DNA of 64,000 nt, taken from Nakamurella silvestris. GTDB taxonomy: Bacteria; Actinomycetota; Actinomycetes; Mycobacteriales; Nakamurellaceae. The stretch is from the NCBI GenBank assembly GCA_003576535.1, contig QXCQ01000245.1, positions 1 to 64,000 of the forward strand, in the 5' to 3' direction. A program made the translations under genes and the position numbers. The notes under the pieces are model-generated. The model ran no database searches. It saw nothing but the letters and a program-made list of their open reading frames with translations, and was not told where the DNA came from. Shown here piece by piece: positions 25,196-35,106 of this stretch. Position 1 is the first letter of the stretch. Every line of letters starts with the position of its first letter.

Positions 25196-27463
25196 GTGAC
25201 CACATCGGCAGCCCCGTCAGAAGTGCTGGGGGACAACATCGAACTCACCATCGGTGGGATGACGTGTGCCTCCTGCGCGATGCGGATCGAGAAGAAGTTG
25301 AACAAGCTCGACGGGGTCTCGGCGACCGTGAACTACGCGACCGAGAAGGCCAGGGTCATCGCCCCGGCCGGCTACGACGCGCAGACCCTCATCGAGGTGG
25401 TCGAGAAAACCGGTTACACCGCAGCGCTTCTGGTGGCCAAGGTGCCGCAGGCCGATGCCACGGCCGAGGTGGCCGACCCGGAACTCACCGGCCTGCGACA
25501 GCGGCTGATCGGCAGCATCGTGCTGTCGGTGCCCGTCATCGCCCTGTCCATGGTGCCGGCCTTCCAGTTCACCTACTGGCAGTGGGCCAGCCTGGTGCTG
25601 GCGGCCCCCGTGATCACCTGGGCCGCTTGGCCTTTCCATCGGGCGGCATGGATGAACCTGCGCCACGGCGCGGCCACCATGGACACCCTCATCTCGATCG
25701 GCACCCTGGCTGCCCTGCTCTGGTCCCTGTACGCCCTGTTCCTCGGGACGGCCGGGGAACCCGGGATGACCCATGCCTTCGAGCTGAGCATCGCCCCGAC
25801 CGACGGTGCCTCCAACATCTACCTGGAGGTCGCCGCCGGGGTGACGATGTTCGTCCTGGCCGGGCGCTACTTCGAGAAACGATCCAAGCGACAGGCCGGG
25901 GCCGCTCTACGGGCACTGCTGGAACTGGGTGCCAAGGATGTGGCGCTGCTCCGTGGTGGTACCGAGATCCGGATCCCCATCGAGGATCTCGCGGTGGATG
26001 ACGAGTTCGTGGTCCGCCCGGGGGAGAAGATCCCCACCGACGGGGTGATCGTCGAGGGGACCTCGGCGATCGACGCCTCGATGCTGACCGGGGAATCGGT
26101 GCCCGTCGAGGTCGCCCCCGGCGAGAACGTCGTGGGCGCGACCGTCAACGTCGGCGGCCGACTGGTGGTCCGGGCTACCAGGGTGGGTACCGACACCCAG
26201 CTCTCCCAGATGGCCAGGCTGGTCGAGGACGCACAATCGGGAAAGGCCGAGGTGCAGCGGCTGGCCGATCGGGTCGCCGGGGTGTTCGTGCCGATCGTCA
26301 TCGCCATTGCCGTTGGCACCCTTGCTGTCTGGCTCGGCGGCGGGTTCCCGATCTCGGCGGCCTTCACCGCTGCGGTCGCCGTGCTGATCATCGCTTGCCC
26401 GTGTGCCCTGGGTCTGGCCACCCCGACCGCCCTGTTGGTCGGTACCGGCCGCGGGGCGCAACTGGGGATCCTGATCAAGGGGCCGGAGGTGCTCGAGTCG
26501 ACCCGTCGTATCGACACCATCGTGCTGGACAAGACCGGCACCGTCACCACCGGCAAGATGACCATGCTGGCGGTGCACACCGCTGACGGCACGGACGAGG
26601 AGGAACTGCTCCGTCTGGCCGGAGCCGTCGAGGACGCGTCCGAGCACCCGATCGCACAGGCCGTCGCCAAGGGTGCCACCCAACGGGTCGGTGCCCTGTC
26701 GACCCCGGAATCGTTCCTCAACATCGAGGGCCGGGGGGTGCAGGGTATCGTCGACGGACACCTGGTGCTCGTCGGGCGGGAGTCCCTGCTGGCCGACTGG
26801 TCCATCACCCTCGACGACGGACTTGCTGCGGCGAAGGCCGAGGCCGAGAAGGCCGGCCGCACCGTTGTCGCCGTCGCCTGGGACGGCCAGGCGCGGGGTG
26901 TGCTGGTCGTCGCCGACGCGGTCAAGGCCACCAGCGCCGAGGCCATCACCCAGTTCAAGGCCCTGGGCCTGCGGCCGGTGCTGCTCACCGGCGACAACAA
27001 GGTGGTCGCAGCGCAGGTCGCGGCCCAGGTCGGGATCGAGGAGGTCATCGCCGAGGTCCTGCCCCAGGACAAGGTCGACGTCATCATCGGCCTGCAGCGT
27101 GACGGACGGACCGTCGCCATGGTCGGTGACGGGGTGAACGATGCTGCCGCCCTTGCCCAATCGGATCTCGGGCTGGCCATGGGAACCGGGGCGGACGTGG
27201 CCATCGAGGCCGCGGACCTCACCCTGGTCCGTGGCGACCTGCGGTCGGCCGCCGATGCCATCCGGCTTTCCCGGCGCACCCTGGCAACGATCAAGGGCAA
27301 CCTGTTCTGGGCCTTCGCCTACAACGTCGCGGCCATCCCGCTGGCGGCGCTGGGGCTGCTCAACCCGATGCTCGCCGGGGCCGCGATGGCCTTCTCGAGC
27401 GTCTTCGTGGTCAGCAACAGCCTGCGGCTGCGGTCCTTCAAGTCCCAGGCGGTGACGTCATGA
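25196..27463 (+). CDS. copA: Cu(I)-exporting P1B-1 ATPase
   Basis: 755 residues from GTG 25196. One N-terminal metal domain carries MTCASC at residues 22-27. Eight membrane helices hold the transport site CPC (about residue 401, [21 protein letters not shown]). The phosphorylation site DKTGT is at 445, with TGDN and [12 protein letters not shown] later. This set defines CopA, which pumps cytoplasmic Cu(I) out. It overlaps the next ATPase by four bases (ATGA), so the two are coupled. It receives copper from the copZ product by analogy. Confidence 0.95.
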   Translation: MTTSAAPSEVLGDNIELTIGGMTCASCAMRIEKKLNKLDGVSATVNYATEKARVIAPAGYDAQTLIEVVEKTGYTAALLVAKVPQADATAEVADPELTGLRQRLIGSIVLSVPVIALSMVPAFQFTYWQWASLVLAAPVITWAAWPFHRAAWMNLRHGAATMDTLISIGTLAALLWSLYALFLGTAGEPGMTHAFELSIAPTDGASNIYLEVAAGVTMFVLAGRYFEKRSKRQAGAALRALLELGAKDVALLRGGTEIRIPIEDLAVDDEFVVRPGEKIPTDGVIVEGTSAIDASMLTGESVPVEVAPGENVVGATVNVGGRLVVRATRVGTDTQLSQMARLVEDAQSGKAEVQRLADRVAGVFVPIVIAIAVGTLAVWLGGGFPISAAFTAAVAVLIIACPCALGLATPTALLVGTGRGAQLGILIKGPEVLESTRRIDTIVLDKTGTVTTGKMTMLAVHTADGTDEEELLRLAGAVEDASEHPIAQAVAKGATQRVGALSTPESFLNIEGRGVQGIVDGHLVLVGRESLLADWSITLDDGLAAAKAEAEKAGRTVVAVAWDGQARGVLVVADAVKATSAEAITQFKALGLRPVLLTGDNKVVAAQVAAQVGIEEVIAEVLPQDKVDVIIGLQRDGRTVAMVGDGVNDAAALAQSDLGLAMGTGADVAIEAADLTLVRGDLRSAADAIRLSRRTLATIKGNLFWAFAYNVAAIPLAALGLLNPMLAGAAMAFSSVFVVSNSLRLRSFKSQAVTS

Positions 27464-29583
27464 GCTCGACACCACACGGTGCGCACGGCACGGCCGAGGA
27501 GGCCGTGGCACACGAGGGGCACCTCGGTCACGAGGGCCACTCCGGTCACGAGGGCCACGGCTCCGCCGGCGGGCACTCCGGCCACGGCGGGCACGCCGAC
27601 CACGTCGGCCAGTTCCGCCGGCTGTTCTGGATCATGCTGGTCCTGGCGGTGCCGGTGGTCGTGTTCTCCGGCATGTTCGCGATGCTGCTGGGATACGAAC
27701 TGCCACAGGAGAGGTGGATCAGCTGGATCTCGCCGGTCCTGGGAACGGTGATGTACCTCTGGGGAGGGAAGCCGTTCCTGACCGGGGCGGTCTCCGAACT
27801 GCGTTCCCGCCGCCCCGGCATGATGCTGCTGATCGCGCTGGCCATCACGGTCGCCTTCCTCGCCTCGATGGGGGCGAGCCTGGGCATCCTGGACCATGAG
27901 CTGGACTTCTGGTGGGAACTGGCACTGCTGATCGTCATCATGCTGCTCGGTCACTGGATCGAGATGCGTTCACTGGCGCAGACCACCTCGGCCCTGGACT
28001 CCCTTGCCGCCCTGCTGCCCGATGAGGCGGAGCGGGTGGAAGGGGAGGAGATCGTCACGGTGTCGCCGGCAGAGCTGGCACTGGCCGATGTGGTGGTGAT
28101 CCGGCCGGGTGGCCGGGTGCCCGCCGACGGGCGGATCGTCTCCGGTACCGCGCACATGGACGAATCGATGATCACCGGGGAGTCCCGGCCGGTCCGCCGG
28201 GGGGAGGGCGACCAGGTGGTCGCCGGAACCGTGGCCACCGATTCCGGCCTGCGGGTGCAGGTCACCGCGGTCGGCGGTGACACCGCGTTGGCCGGCATCC
28301 AGCGGCTCGTCGCCGACGCGCAGAACTCGACCTCGCGGGCGCAGCGGATCGCCGACACCGCCGCCGGCTGGTTGTTCTGGTTCGCCCTGATCGCGGGGGT
28401 GATCACGGCGATCGTCTGGACCCTCGCGGGATCGCCGGACGATGCGGTCGTCCGGACCATCACGGTGCTGGTGATCGCCTGCCCGCACGCCCTCGGGCTG
28501 GCCATTCCGCTGGTGGTGTCCATCGCCACCGAACGGGCCGCCCGCGGCGGGGTGCTGGTCAAGGACCGGCTCGCGCTGGAGAGCATGCGCACCGTCGACA
28601 CCGTCCTGTTCGACAAGACCGGGACCCTGACGAAGGGGCAGCCGACCGTCACCGCCGTCGAGGTCTCGACCGGATTCTCCGCCGATCGGGTGTTGCAGCT
28701 GGCGGCCGCCGCCGAGGCGGACTCGGAGCACCCGCTGGCCGGGGCGATCGTCCGGGCCGCCCGGGAGAAAGGGCTGCCGGTGTTGGTGGCCTCCGGGTTC
28801 ACCTCCGCCCCCGCGGTGGGGGTCGCGGCGGATGTCGACGGCACCCGGGTCCAGGTGGGAGGCCCGCACCTGCTCGAGGAGGCCGGTGGCCAGGAGCTCG
28901 CCGTCGCCGATCGCTGGCGGGCCGACGGGGCGATCATCCTGCACGTCCTGGTGGACGGCAGGGTCGCCGGAGCTGTGAAACTGGCCGACGAGGTGCGGGA
29001 GGAGTCCCGCACCGCCATCCGGGCACTGCAGGCAAGCGGGGTCGGCGTCGTCATGATCACCGGCGATGCCGAAGCGGTCGCGCGGTCGGTGGCCGAGGAG
29101 CTGGGTATCGAGCGGTGGTTCGCCGGGGTCCGGCCGGCGGACAAGTCCGGCACGGTCGAACAACTGCAGCGCGAGGGCCGGAAGGTCGCGATGGTCGGGG
29201 ACGGTGTCAACGACGCCCCGGCGCTGGCCCAGGCGGATGTCGGTATCGCCATCGGTGCCGGCACCGACGTCGCGATCGCCTCGGCGGGGGTGATCCTGGC
29301 GAGTGACGACCCCCGGTCGGTGCTCTCGGTGATCGAACTGTCGAAGGCCGCCTACCGGAAGATGACGCAGAATCTGTGGTGGGCCGCCGGCTACAACCTG
29401 TTGTCGGTACCGTTGGCGGCCGGGGTGCTGGCACCGGTGGGGTTCGTCCTGCCGATGTCGGTGGGGGCGCTCCTGATGTCCTTGTCCACCATCGTCGTCG
29501 CCCTCAACGCACAATTACTGCGGAAGCTCGATCTCTCACCCGAGGCGAGCGTCCGCGCCGCCCTTGCCCGGTCCAGCCGGTGA
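27460..29583 (+). CDS. copB: CopB-type heavy-metal P1B ATPase (CPH motif, His-rich N-terminus)
   Basis: 707 residues. The N-terminus is a run of His-Gly-Glu repeats (residues about 4-48, such as [17 protein letters not shown]), a metal-binding tail without an HMA domain. The transport motif is CPH ([11 protein letters not shown], about 341), and DKTGT lies at 385 with GDGVND near 575. The CPH type (P1B-3) is usually linked to Cu(II) or Ag(I) export. Having both a CPC and a CPH pump in one operon suggests handling of both copper states. It overlaps copA by four bases. Confidence 0.92.
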   Translation: MSSTPHGAHGTAEEAVAHEGHLGHEGHSGHEGHGSAGGHSGHGGHADHVGQFRRLFWIMLVLAVPVVVFSGMFAMLLGYELPQERWISWISPVLGTVMYLWGGKPFLTGAVSELRSRRPGMMLLIALAITVAFLASMGASLGILDHELDFWWELALLIVIMLLGHWIEMRSLAQTTSALDSLAALLPDEAERVEGEEIVTVSPAELALADVVVIRPGGRVPADGRIVSGTAHMDESMITGESRPVRRGEGDQVVAGTVATDSGLRVQVTAVGGDTALAGIQRLVADAQNSTSRAQRIADTAAGWLFWFALIAGVITAIVWTLAGSPDDAVVRTITVLVIACPHALGLAIPLVVSIATERAARGGVLVKDRLALESMRTVDTVLFDKTGTLTKGQPTVTAVEVSTGFSADRVLQLAAAAEADSEHPLAGAIVRAAREKGLPVLVASGFTSAPAVGVAADVDGTRVQVGGPHLLEEAGGQELAVADRWRADGAIILHVLVDGRVAGAVKLADEVREESRTAIRALQASGVGVVMITGDAEAVARSVAEELGIERWFAGVRPADKSGTVEQLQREGRKVAMVGDGVNDAPALAQADVGIAIGAGTDVAIASAGVILASDDPRSVLSVIELSKAAYRKMTQNLWWAAGYNLLSVPLAAGVLAPVGFVLPMSVGALLMSLSTIVVALNAQLLRKLDLSPEASVRAALARSSR

Positions 29584-29608
29584 CCACCACGTACAGGAGT
29601 GATTTCAG

Positions 29609-29914
29609 ATGACCGCCTCCGCCGGCCCGCACCACCACGGGTACATGAGCGACAAAGACAAGTACCTCGCGCGTCTGAAGCGGATCGAGGGCCAGGCCCG
29701 CGGGATCCACCGGATGGTCGACGAGGAGCAGTACTGCATCGACATCCTGACCCAGATCTCGGCGCTGAACTCGGCGCTGAAGAGTGTGGCCCTCGGGCTG
29801 GTGGACGACCACCTGAAGCACTGTGTCGCCGACGCCGTCAGGGTCGGCGGTGAGGAGGGCGAGGCCAAGATGAAAGAGGCCACCGACGCCATCGCCCGGT
29901 TGGTCCGGTCGTGA
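29609..29914 (+). CDS. csoR: CsoR copper-sensing repressor
   Basis: 101 residues, all helical, with the Cu(I) triad Cys43, His68 and Cys72. The spacings of 25 and 4 residues are identical to Cys36-His61-Cys65 of M. tuberculosis CsoR. A His tract (PHHHGYM) precedes the domain. It binds operators as a tetramer and leaves them when Cu(I) binds. It sits at the end of the operon it likely controls, 25 bp after copB, while its putative boxes are 5.7 kb upstream at the head of the operon. Confidence 0.95.
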   Translation: MTASAGPHHHGYMSDKDKYLARLKRIEGQARGIHRMVDEEQYCIDILTQISALNSALKSVALGLVDDHLKHCVADAVRVGGEEGEAKMKEATDAIARLVRS

Positions 29915-29944
29915 TGTGCGACGTTCGAGGTGATGGAGGAACCC

Positions 29945-30190
29945 ATGAGTGACAGCAATCCGTCGAAGATCCTGATGTTCGGGGCGGACTGGTGCGGCGA
30001 CTGCCGCCGGTCCAAGGCCCTGTTGGATGCGCGCGGTGCCGACTACGACTACGTCGACCTGGTGGCGGTACCGGACGGTGCGGACCGGGCGCTGGCGATC
30101 AGCGGCCGGACCCGGATCCCGGTGATCGTCTTCCCCGACGGGGAGTACCTGGTCGAGCCGACCGACGCCGAGCTGGCCGCCAAGCTCTGA
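29945..30190 (+). CDS. Glutaredoxin/mycoredoxin-like protein
   Basis: 81 residues with a thioredoxin fold. The active site is WCGDC (Cys17, Cys20), and the cis-proline lies in TRIPVIV. Glutaredoxin-like proteins of actinobacteria (mycoredoxins) reduce mycothiol disulfides. Here it closes the copper operon, 30 bp after csoR, preceded by a GGAGG site, which suggests repair of copper-damaged or mycothiolated thiols, or copper delivery. ATG 29945 is chosen because GATGGAGG precedes it, though the frame opens at 29930. Confidence 0.85.
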   Translation: MSDSNPSKILMFGADWCGDCRRSKALLDARGADYDYVDLVAVPDGADRALAISGRTRIPVIVFPDGEYLVEPTDAELAAKL

Positions 30191-30202
30191 GCGTTGCCCG
30201 GA

Positions 30203-30253
30203 ACGATTCGGGACCTGAGTGGCGATATTTCAGCCACTGAGGTCCCAAATCGT
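30203..30253. repeat. Family C palindrome, copy 1
   Basis: Arms of 21 nt (30203-30223, beginning ACGATTCGGGACC, and 30233-30253) pair with one mismatch around a nine-base loop. It lies 13 bp after the glutaredoxin stop and could end the copper operon transcript. Its outer bases (ACGATT/AATCGT) are shared with copy 2. Confidence 0.8.
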
Positions 30254-30286
30254 CGGTCGCCTCGCCGCTCCCGGCCGACCCGGCCG

Positions 30287-30339
30287 GACGATTCGGATTC
30301 CAGATGGTCGAAATCGGACCATCTACAGCCCGAATCGTC
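30287..30339. repeat. Family C palindrome, copy 2
   Basis: Outer arms GACGATTCGG (30287-30296) and CCGAATCGTC (30330-30339) are perfect and enclose a second stem AGATGGTC/GACCATCT (30302-30309, 30317-30324). The outer arms resemble those of copy 1 while the inner stem is unrelated. This nested design is like family A. Confidence 0.75.
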
Positions 30340-30372
30340 GAACGGCCCCGGCGGGAGGCCCCCGGAACCAAG

Positions 30373-30408
30373 AATCCCCCCGCCGGCCCGAGGGCCGGCA
30401 GGGGGATT
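30373..30408 (+). terminator. Intergenic hairpin
   Basis: AATCCCCC (30373-30380) pairs with GGGGGATT (30401-30408), and CCGGCCC with GGGCCGG inside, followed by TTC. It is the best-formed terminator downstream of the copper operon, about 180 bp past its last gene. The 220 bp from 30409 to 30629 show no gene or further structure. Confidence 0.65.
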
Positions 30409-30629
30409 TCCAGGGTTCCGACGGTCTTCCTGGTGTGTACCACCTGGTCGAGCGTCCCTGTGCGGAGCTGTGGTGTGAGCGATCAACTCACCGTGAATGC
30501 CGGTCGACTGCGATAGACGCGGATCGGACCGGCCAGAGCGGAACCGAATGAAGTTGTGGACCCCGGGACCATCGGCCGGACACTGCCGGATGGCCGGCCG
30601 CGCAGATCCCGGGGAGCCTGCCACCCGCC

Positions 30630-30688
30630 CCTGCGGGCGAACCGGTGTTCCACGTGAAACTTCGACGTGGCACCGGCTCGCCCGCAGG
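30630..30688. promoter_or_regulatory. parS: parS-like ParB site inside a stem-loop
   Basis: GTTCCACGTGAAAC (30647-30660) differs by one base from the actinobacterial parS core GTTTCACGTGAAAC. It sits in the loop of a larger stem formed by CCTGCGGGCGA-A-CCGGTG (30630-30647) and CACCGG-C-TCGCCCGCAGG (30671-30688). parS sites nucleate ParB for chromosome segregation and cluster near oriC, which fits this locus. The stem also lies 15 bp past the end of the htrA gene (minus strand) and may terminate it. Confidence 0.65.
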
Positions 30689-30702
30689 GATGCGAGGGGG
30701 TA

Positions 30703-32535
30703 TCAGGCGGCGGCAGAGCCGAGGGTGACCTCGACGGTCTGGTGCTCGCCGTTGCGGGTCAGGATGACGGTGACCTTGCCGCCGGGGACCGAGGACCGGA
30801 TCGCCGCGACCAGGGCGTCGGAGGACTCGATGCTGTGGCCGTCGATCGAGGTCACGACGTCACCGACCTTCAGTCCGGCCGCCTCGGCGGCACCGCCCGA
30901 GGTCACCGACTTGATCTCGGCGCCACTGGGGATGTTCGAGTCGCCCTCGACCGCGTCGCCGACACTGGCACCCAGTACCGCGTAGCTGGCCTTACCGGTC
31001 TTGATGATCTCCTGGGCGATCCGGTTGGCCTGGTCGATCGGGATGGAGAAGCCCACACCGATCGAGCCCGACTGGCTGCTGCTGTCCGAGGACAGGGTGG
31101 CGATGGCCGAGTTGATCCCGATCACCTCACCCTTCATGTTGACCAGGGGACCACCGGAGTTGCCGGGGTTGATCGCCGCGTCGGTCTGGATCGCGTTCAG
31201 CACGGTCCCGGAGGAGGCGCTGCTCGCCGCGGCCTGCTGCTGGTCCTGCTGGGTCGGGTCCTGGCCGAACAGGTTGCCGGGGGACTGCTGCTGCTGTTGC
31301 TGCGGCTGCTCGCTGGACTCGGTCCGGACCGGGCGGTTGAGCGCGGAGACGATACCGGTGGTGACGGTGGCGGACAGACCCAGCGGCGAACCGATCGCGA
31401 CGACCTGCTCACCCACCTTGACGTCGGCGGAGGTGCCGATGACGGCCGGAGTGAGGCCGGTGGTGCCGGTGGCCTTGATGACGGCGAGGTCGTCGGTGGG
31501 ATCGGTTCCCACCACCTCGGCCTTGGCCGTGGTGCCGTCGTTGAAGCGGACGGTGATGTTGGTGGCCCCGTCGATGACGTGGTTGTTGGTGAGGATGAGT
31601 CCGTCCGCGGAGAGGATGACGCCGGAGCCTTCACCCTCGGCGGAGCTCGAACTCGCCACGACCGAGACGACGCTCGGCAGCACCTTGTTCGCGACCGACT
31701 CGACCGAACCCGGGGTGGTGACGGTGGTGGTCACCGAGGCGGGCTGCTGCGTCGCACCCTGGTTGATCGAGGTGTCCGCGGATGCGGTGTTGACCTTGTC
31801 CGAGTTGATGTTGGAGCCGATCACCCCGCCGCCGATTCCCGCACCGAGGGCAAGAACCAGGACCGATGCGACCAGCAGGCCGGAGCGGCGGCCTTTGCCA
31901 CGCTCCTGGGTGGTGGTCCCGCCGGAGGCCGGCGGGATGCTGCTCGGCCGGATGGTCGACGGGCCGAAGGAGGGCGGCGGGAACTGCTGGGAGCCGCGGC
32001 TCCAGGCCGGGGCCTGGTTCTCCGGGCCGTAGGAGCCGCTCACCGGGTTGCCGTAGACCGGGAACTGGCGGGTGTGCTGGTACCCGCTGTTCTGCCCCTG
32101 CTGGTCCTGCGGCCGGTTCGGCTGCTGGGGCTGCGCACCGTACTGGGGGTTGTACAGGGCCGGCGGCTGCGGGTAACCGTGCGGCCGGGGGGCCTGGTCC
32201 TGACCGTAGGAGGCCGGCGGTACGTGCTGACCGGGGGCGGCCGGATCCGAGGTCGGGTACGCCTGCGGGTTGTGCTCCCCGGTGGTCCGGTACCGGGCGT
32301 AACCGGAGAGGTCCTCGGCGGCCGGGGTTTCGGGGGCCGGGGTCACCGGGTAGCCGGCGGCGGACGGCTGGGCCGAGGGCTCGGTGCCTGCGGCGGTGTG
32401 GAACGACGGATAGGGGGCCGGACGCTCGACGGCCGGGTCAACGGCGGGAGCGGAATCGGCGGCGGGCTGAACATCAGCGGAATCGGCAGCGGCTGCCTCG
32501 CGGGCGGCTTCGAAGTTCGGGTCTTGATCGCTCAT
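30703..32535 (-). CDS. HtrA/DegP-type membrane-anchored serine protease with PDZ domain
   Basis: 610 residues from ATG 32535. A long Pro/Gln/Tyr-rich cytoplasmic part (residues 1-215) leads to one helix at about 220-245 (GLLVASVLVLALGAG). The trypsin-like domain follows, with His in TNNHVID, Asp in TDDLAVIK and Ser in NPGNSGGPLVN. A Gln/Pro loop (QPQQQQQQSPGN) interrupts the domain, and a C-terminal PDZ domain spans about 520-605. Such proteases degrade or refold proteins outside the membrane. It lies 177 bp downstream of pknB at the end of the STPK operon, from which a hairpin separates it. Confidence 0.9.
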   Translation of the reverse strand: MSDQDPNFEAAREAAAADSADVQPAADSAPAVDPAVERPAPYPSFHTAAGTEPSAQPSAAGYPVTPAPETPAAEDLSGYARYRTTGEHNPQAYPTSDPAAPGQHVPPASYGQDQAPRPHGYPQPPALYNPQYGAQPQQPNRPQDQQGQNSGYQHTRQFPVYGNPVSGSYGPENQAPAWSRGSQQFPPPSFGPSTIRPSSIPPASGGTTTQERGKGRRSGLLVASVLVLALGAGIGGGVIGSNINSDKVNTASADTSINQGATQQPASVTTTVTTPGSVESVANKVLPSVVSVVASSSSAEGEGSGVILSADGLILTNNHVIDGATNITVRFNDGTTAKAEVVGTDPTDDLAVIKATGTTGLTPAVIGTSADVKVGEQVVAIGSPLGLSATVTTGIVSALNRPVRTESSEQPQQQQQQSPGNLFGQDPTQQDQQQAAASSASSGTVLNAIQTDAAINPGNSGGPLVNMKGEVIGINSAIATLSSDSSSQSGSIGVGFSIPIDQANRIAQEIIKTGKASYAVLGASVGDAVEGDSNIPSGAEIKSVTSGGAAEAAGLKVGDVVTSIDGHSIESSDALVAAIRSSVPGGKVTVILTRNGEHQTVEVTLGSAAA

Positions 32536-32638
32536 GCAGCAACAGTGACCCCGCAATGTGTGGGTTCCATGGGGGCCCACTGAGCCGTGACCGAGAGATC
32601 ATCGTCGAGTTCATGGGAACGTGCCCTGAAACGGAGAA

Positions 32639-32674
32639 TGCGGGACGATCCTGCCGCAGCAGCATCGTCCCGCA
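32639..32674 (-). terminator. Hairpin between pknB and htrA
   Basis: TGCGGGACGAT (32639-32649) pairs with ATCGTCCCGCA (32664-32674). On the minus strand it follows pknB and lies ahead of htrA, so it may end or attenuate the kinase operon transcript. The T tract is weak. Confidence 0.55.
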
Positions 32675-32712
32675 CTCATCGCCACAATAACCACAGAGTC
32701 GGGCGAAAGGGC

Positions 32713-34977
32713 TCAGCCGCCCCCTGGCCGCCCGGCTCCGCTGGTCTGGGCTCCGTTGGTCTGCGCCGGGTTGGTGGTCCCGCTGCCGGTCGGCGGCGCG
32801 GTGGAGGTGTTCACCGGCGGTGTGTACTTGTAGATCTGCACGTGCAACTGGGAGTCGACGTCCACCACGCTCCCGGAGGCAATGCTCTGGGCGCTGACGA
32901 TGCCGTCCTGGGCCTTGTCCGCGGTGGGGTTCTCCTTGTCGACGATGACGACCGACCGGCCCCGGGTCTGGGTGTTGACATCGTCCTGGGCTGCGGCGAG
33001 TGGGCCGTTGATGTACCCGCCCACGGTCCACTGCGGGGTGGTGCCCACCACGATGCTGATGAAGTCGGACTTGGAGATCACCGTGTTCGGGTCCGGGGAC
33101 TGCCGCAGGATGTTGCCGACCAGGCCGGTGTCCCACGTCGGCTCCGTGGTGGCCTGCAGGTCCTGCGGGCCGTTGCCCTCCCAACCGAGGCCCTTGAGCT
33201 GCTCGAAGGCGGCCTGCGGGCTGGCGTTCTGGATGAACGGCATCGTCATCTGGCTGTTGTCGGAGTACACCAGGGTGACCGGGGTGCCGACAGCCACCTG
33301 GGCACCGGCCTCCGGCCCTTCCGTTGCCAGGACCTTGTCCTTCGGCTCCGCAGAGACCTGGGGACGCACGATCGGCTGCAGTTTCGAGGCGACCAGGGCC
33401 TTCTTGGCCTCGTCGAGGGGAAGACCGAGCAGGTTGTTCGGAACCGTGGTGAGCTCCGGCCCGGTGCCGACGGTGATCGTCACCTCGCCGCCGTAGGGCG
33501 CCTTGTCGCTGGGCTTGGGGTCCTGGGAGACCACCCGGCCGTTGTCGGAGGCACTGGACTGGGCCTCCTTGATCTTGGCGGTGAAGTTGAGCTTCTTCAG
33601 CTGCTCGACCGCCGCGTCCTTGTCGTCACCGACGAGGTCGGGAACCTGCACCTGGCTCATCCCGGACCCGATGGTCAGGGTGATCGCGGTGCCGCGGTCG
33701 ACCAGGGTGTTCGGGCTGGGGGACTGGTCGATGACCAGGTCTTTCAGCTCCTGGCTTGATTCGGCGAACTTGGAGGGGATGGCGACCTCGAAACCCATCT
33801 CGGTGAGTTTCGCCGTCGCCTCCCCTTGGGTCATCCGGCTGACGTCGGGGACCTGGGTCTTCGCCACACTGGGCTTCTGGCTGGTGAGGTTGATGGTGAT
33901 CCACACCGCGGCAGCCAGGACGGCCAGGCACAAGGCGCCGATCCCGATGAAGGTCCAGACCCGTTTGGACTTGCTCGGCGGCTCCTCCTCCCATTCGCCG
34001 GCCGGTGCGATACGCGACGGCGGGGCGAGAAGCGGGGCCTGGCTCGGCCGCTGGTTGGCGGCCGGCATCCGGGCGGGGGTGGCGCGGAGCAGCTCGGTCC
34101 GCTCGTCGTCACTCATGACGGGTGTGGCGTGGACGGCCTGGCCGGACAGGGCCCGGACCATGTCGCTGCGCATCTCGGCCGCGGTCTGGTACCGGTTGAG
34201 GGGGTTCTTGTTCAGTGCCTTGAGAACGATCGAGTCGAGTTCCTTGGGCACATTCGGGTTGGTCTCGCTCGGCGGCTTCGCGTCCTCGCGGACATGCTGG
34301 TAGGCGATGGCCACGGGGGAGTCGCCGGTGAACGGCGGGGTGTTGGTGAGCAGCTCGTACAGCACACAGCCGGTGGCGTAGACATCGGAGCGGGCGTCGA
34401 CGGCCTCGCCGCGTGCCTGTTCCGGGGAGAGGTACTGGGCGGTGCCGATGACGGCGGCGGTGGCCGTCATGGTCGCCTGGCCGTCGGCGATGGCCCGGGC
34501 GATGCCGAAGTCCATCACCTTCACCGCACCGACCTTCGTCAGCATGATGTTGGCGGGTTTGACGTCGCGGTGCACGATGCCGTGCCGGTGTGAGAAGTCC
34601 AGGGCAGCGCAGACGTCGGCCATGATCTCCATGGCGCGTTTGGCCGGGAGCGGGCCCTCGCGCTTGAGGATGTCGCGCAGGGTCTGGCCGTCGACGTACT
34701 CCATCACGATGTACGGGATGGGGCCGTTCTCGCCCGGGGTCTCGCCGGTGTCGTAGACGGCGACGATCGCCGGATGGTTCAGGCTCGCCGCGTTCTGCGC
34801 CTCGCGGCGGAAGCGGGTCTGGAAGGACGGATCGCGGGCGAGGTCCGCTCGGAGCACCTTGATCGCGACATCCCGGCCGAGGCGCAGGTCGCGGCCGCGG
34901 TGGACCTCGCTCATGCCGCCGAAGCCGAGGGTGTCGCCCACTTGATAGCGATCGCCGAACAGTCTCGACGGTGTCAT
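32713..34977 (-). CDS. pknB: Ser/Thr protein kinase PknB with four PASTA domains
   Basis: 754 residues. The kinase domain (1-275) has GxGxxSEV as GFGGMSEVHRG, the VAIK lysine, HRDVKPANIML and DFGIARA. A juxtamembrane linker precedes one helix at about 335-357 (VWTFIGIGALCLAVLAAAVWI). Four PASTA repeats follow outside the cell (about 368-640), then a Thr/Pro tail. PASTA domains bind muropeptides and lipid II, so PknB links wall state to phosphorylation of division and wall enzymes. It is the downstream end of fhaA-fhaB-pstP-rodA-pbpA-pknA-pknB. It is longer than M. tuberculosis PknB (626), mainly outside the membrane. Confidence 0.96.
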   Translation of the reverse strand: MTPSRLFGDRYQVGDTLGFGGMSEVHRGRDLRLGRDVAIKVLRADLARDPSFQTRFRREAQNAASLNHPAIVAVYDTGETPGENGPIPYIVMEYVDGQTLRDILKREGPLPAKRAMEIMADVCAALDFSHRHGIVHRDVKPANIMLTKVGAVKVMDFGIARAIADGQATMTATAAVIGTAQYLSPEQARGEAVDARSDVYATGCVLYELLTNTPPFTGDSPVAIAYQHVREDAKPPSETNPNVPKELDSIVLKALNKNPLNRYQTAAEMRSDMVRALSGQAVHATPVMSDDERTELLRATPARMPAANQRPSQAPLLAPPSRIAPAGEWEEEPPSKSKRVWTFIGIGALCLAVLAAAVWITINLTSQKPSVAKTQVPDVSRMTQGEATAKLTEMGFEVAIPSKFAESSQELKDLVIDQSPSPNTLVDRGTAITLTIGSGMSQVQVPDLVGDDKDAAVEQLKKLNFTAKIKEAQSSASDNGRVVSQDPKPSDKAPYGGEVTITVGTGPELTTVPNNLLGLPLDEAKKALVASKLQPIVRPQVSAEPKDKVLATEGPEAGAQVAVGTPVTLVYSDNSQMTMPFIQNASPQAAFEQLKGLGWEGNGPQDLQATTEPTWDTGLVGNILRQSPDPNTVISKSDFISIVVGTTPQWTVGGYINGPLAAAQDDVNTQTRGRSVVIVDKENPTADKAQDGIVSAQSIASGSVVDVDSQLHVQIYKYTPPVNTSTAPPTGSGTTNPAQTNGAQTSGAGRPGGG

Positions 34978-35106
34978 TGGTGTCCTCTGCCTTGTGTCTG
35001 GGTCTGCATCGTTGTCATCCGCGTGATGATCGGAGCTGTGTTCGGTAGGTCGATGGTGGGCCGGTGCTGTGCGGTGCGCACTGCACTTGTCGGGTCGGCG
35101 GTCATG

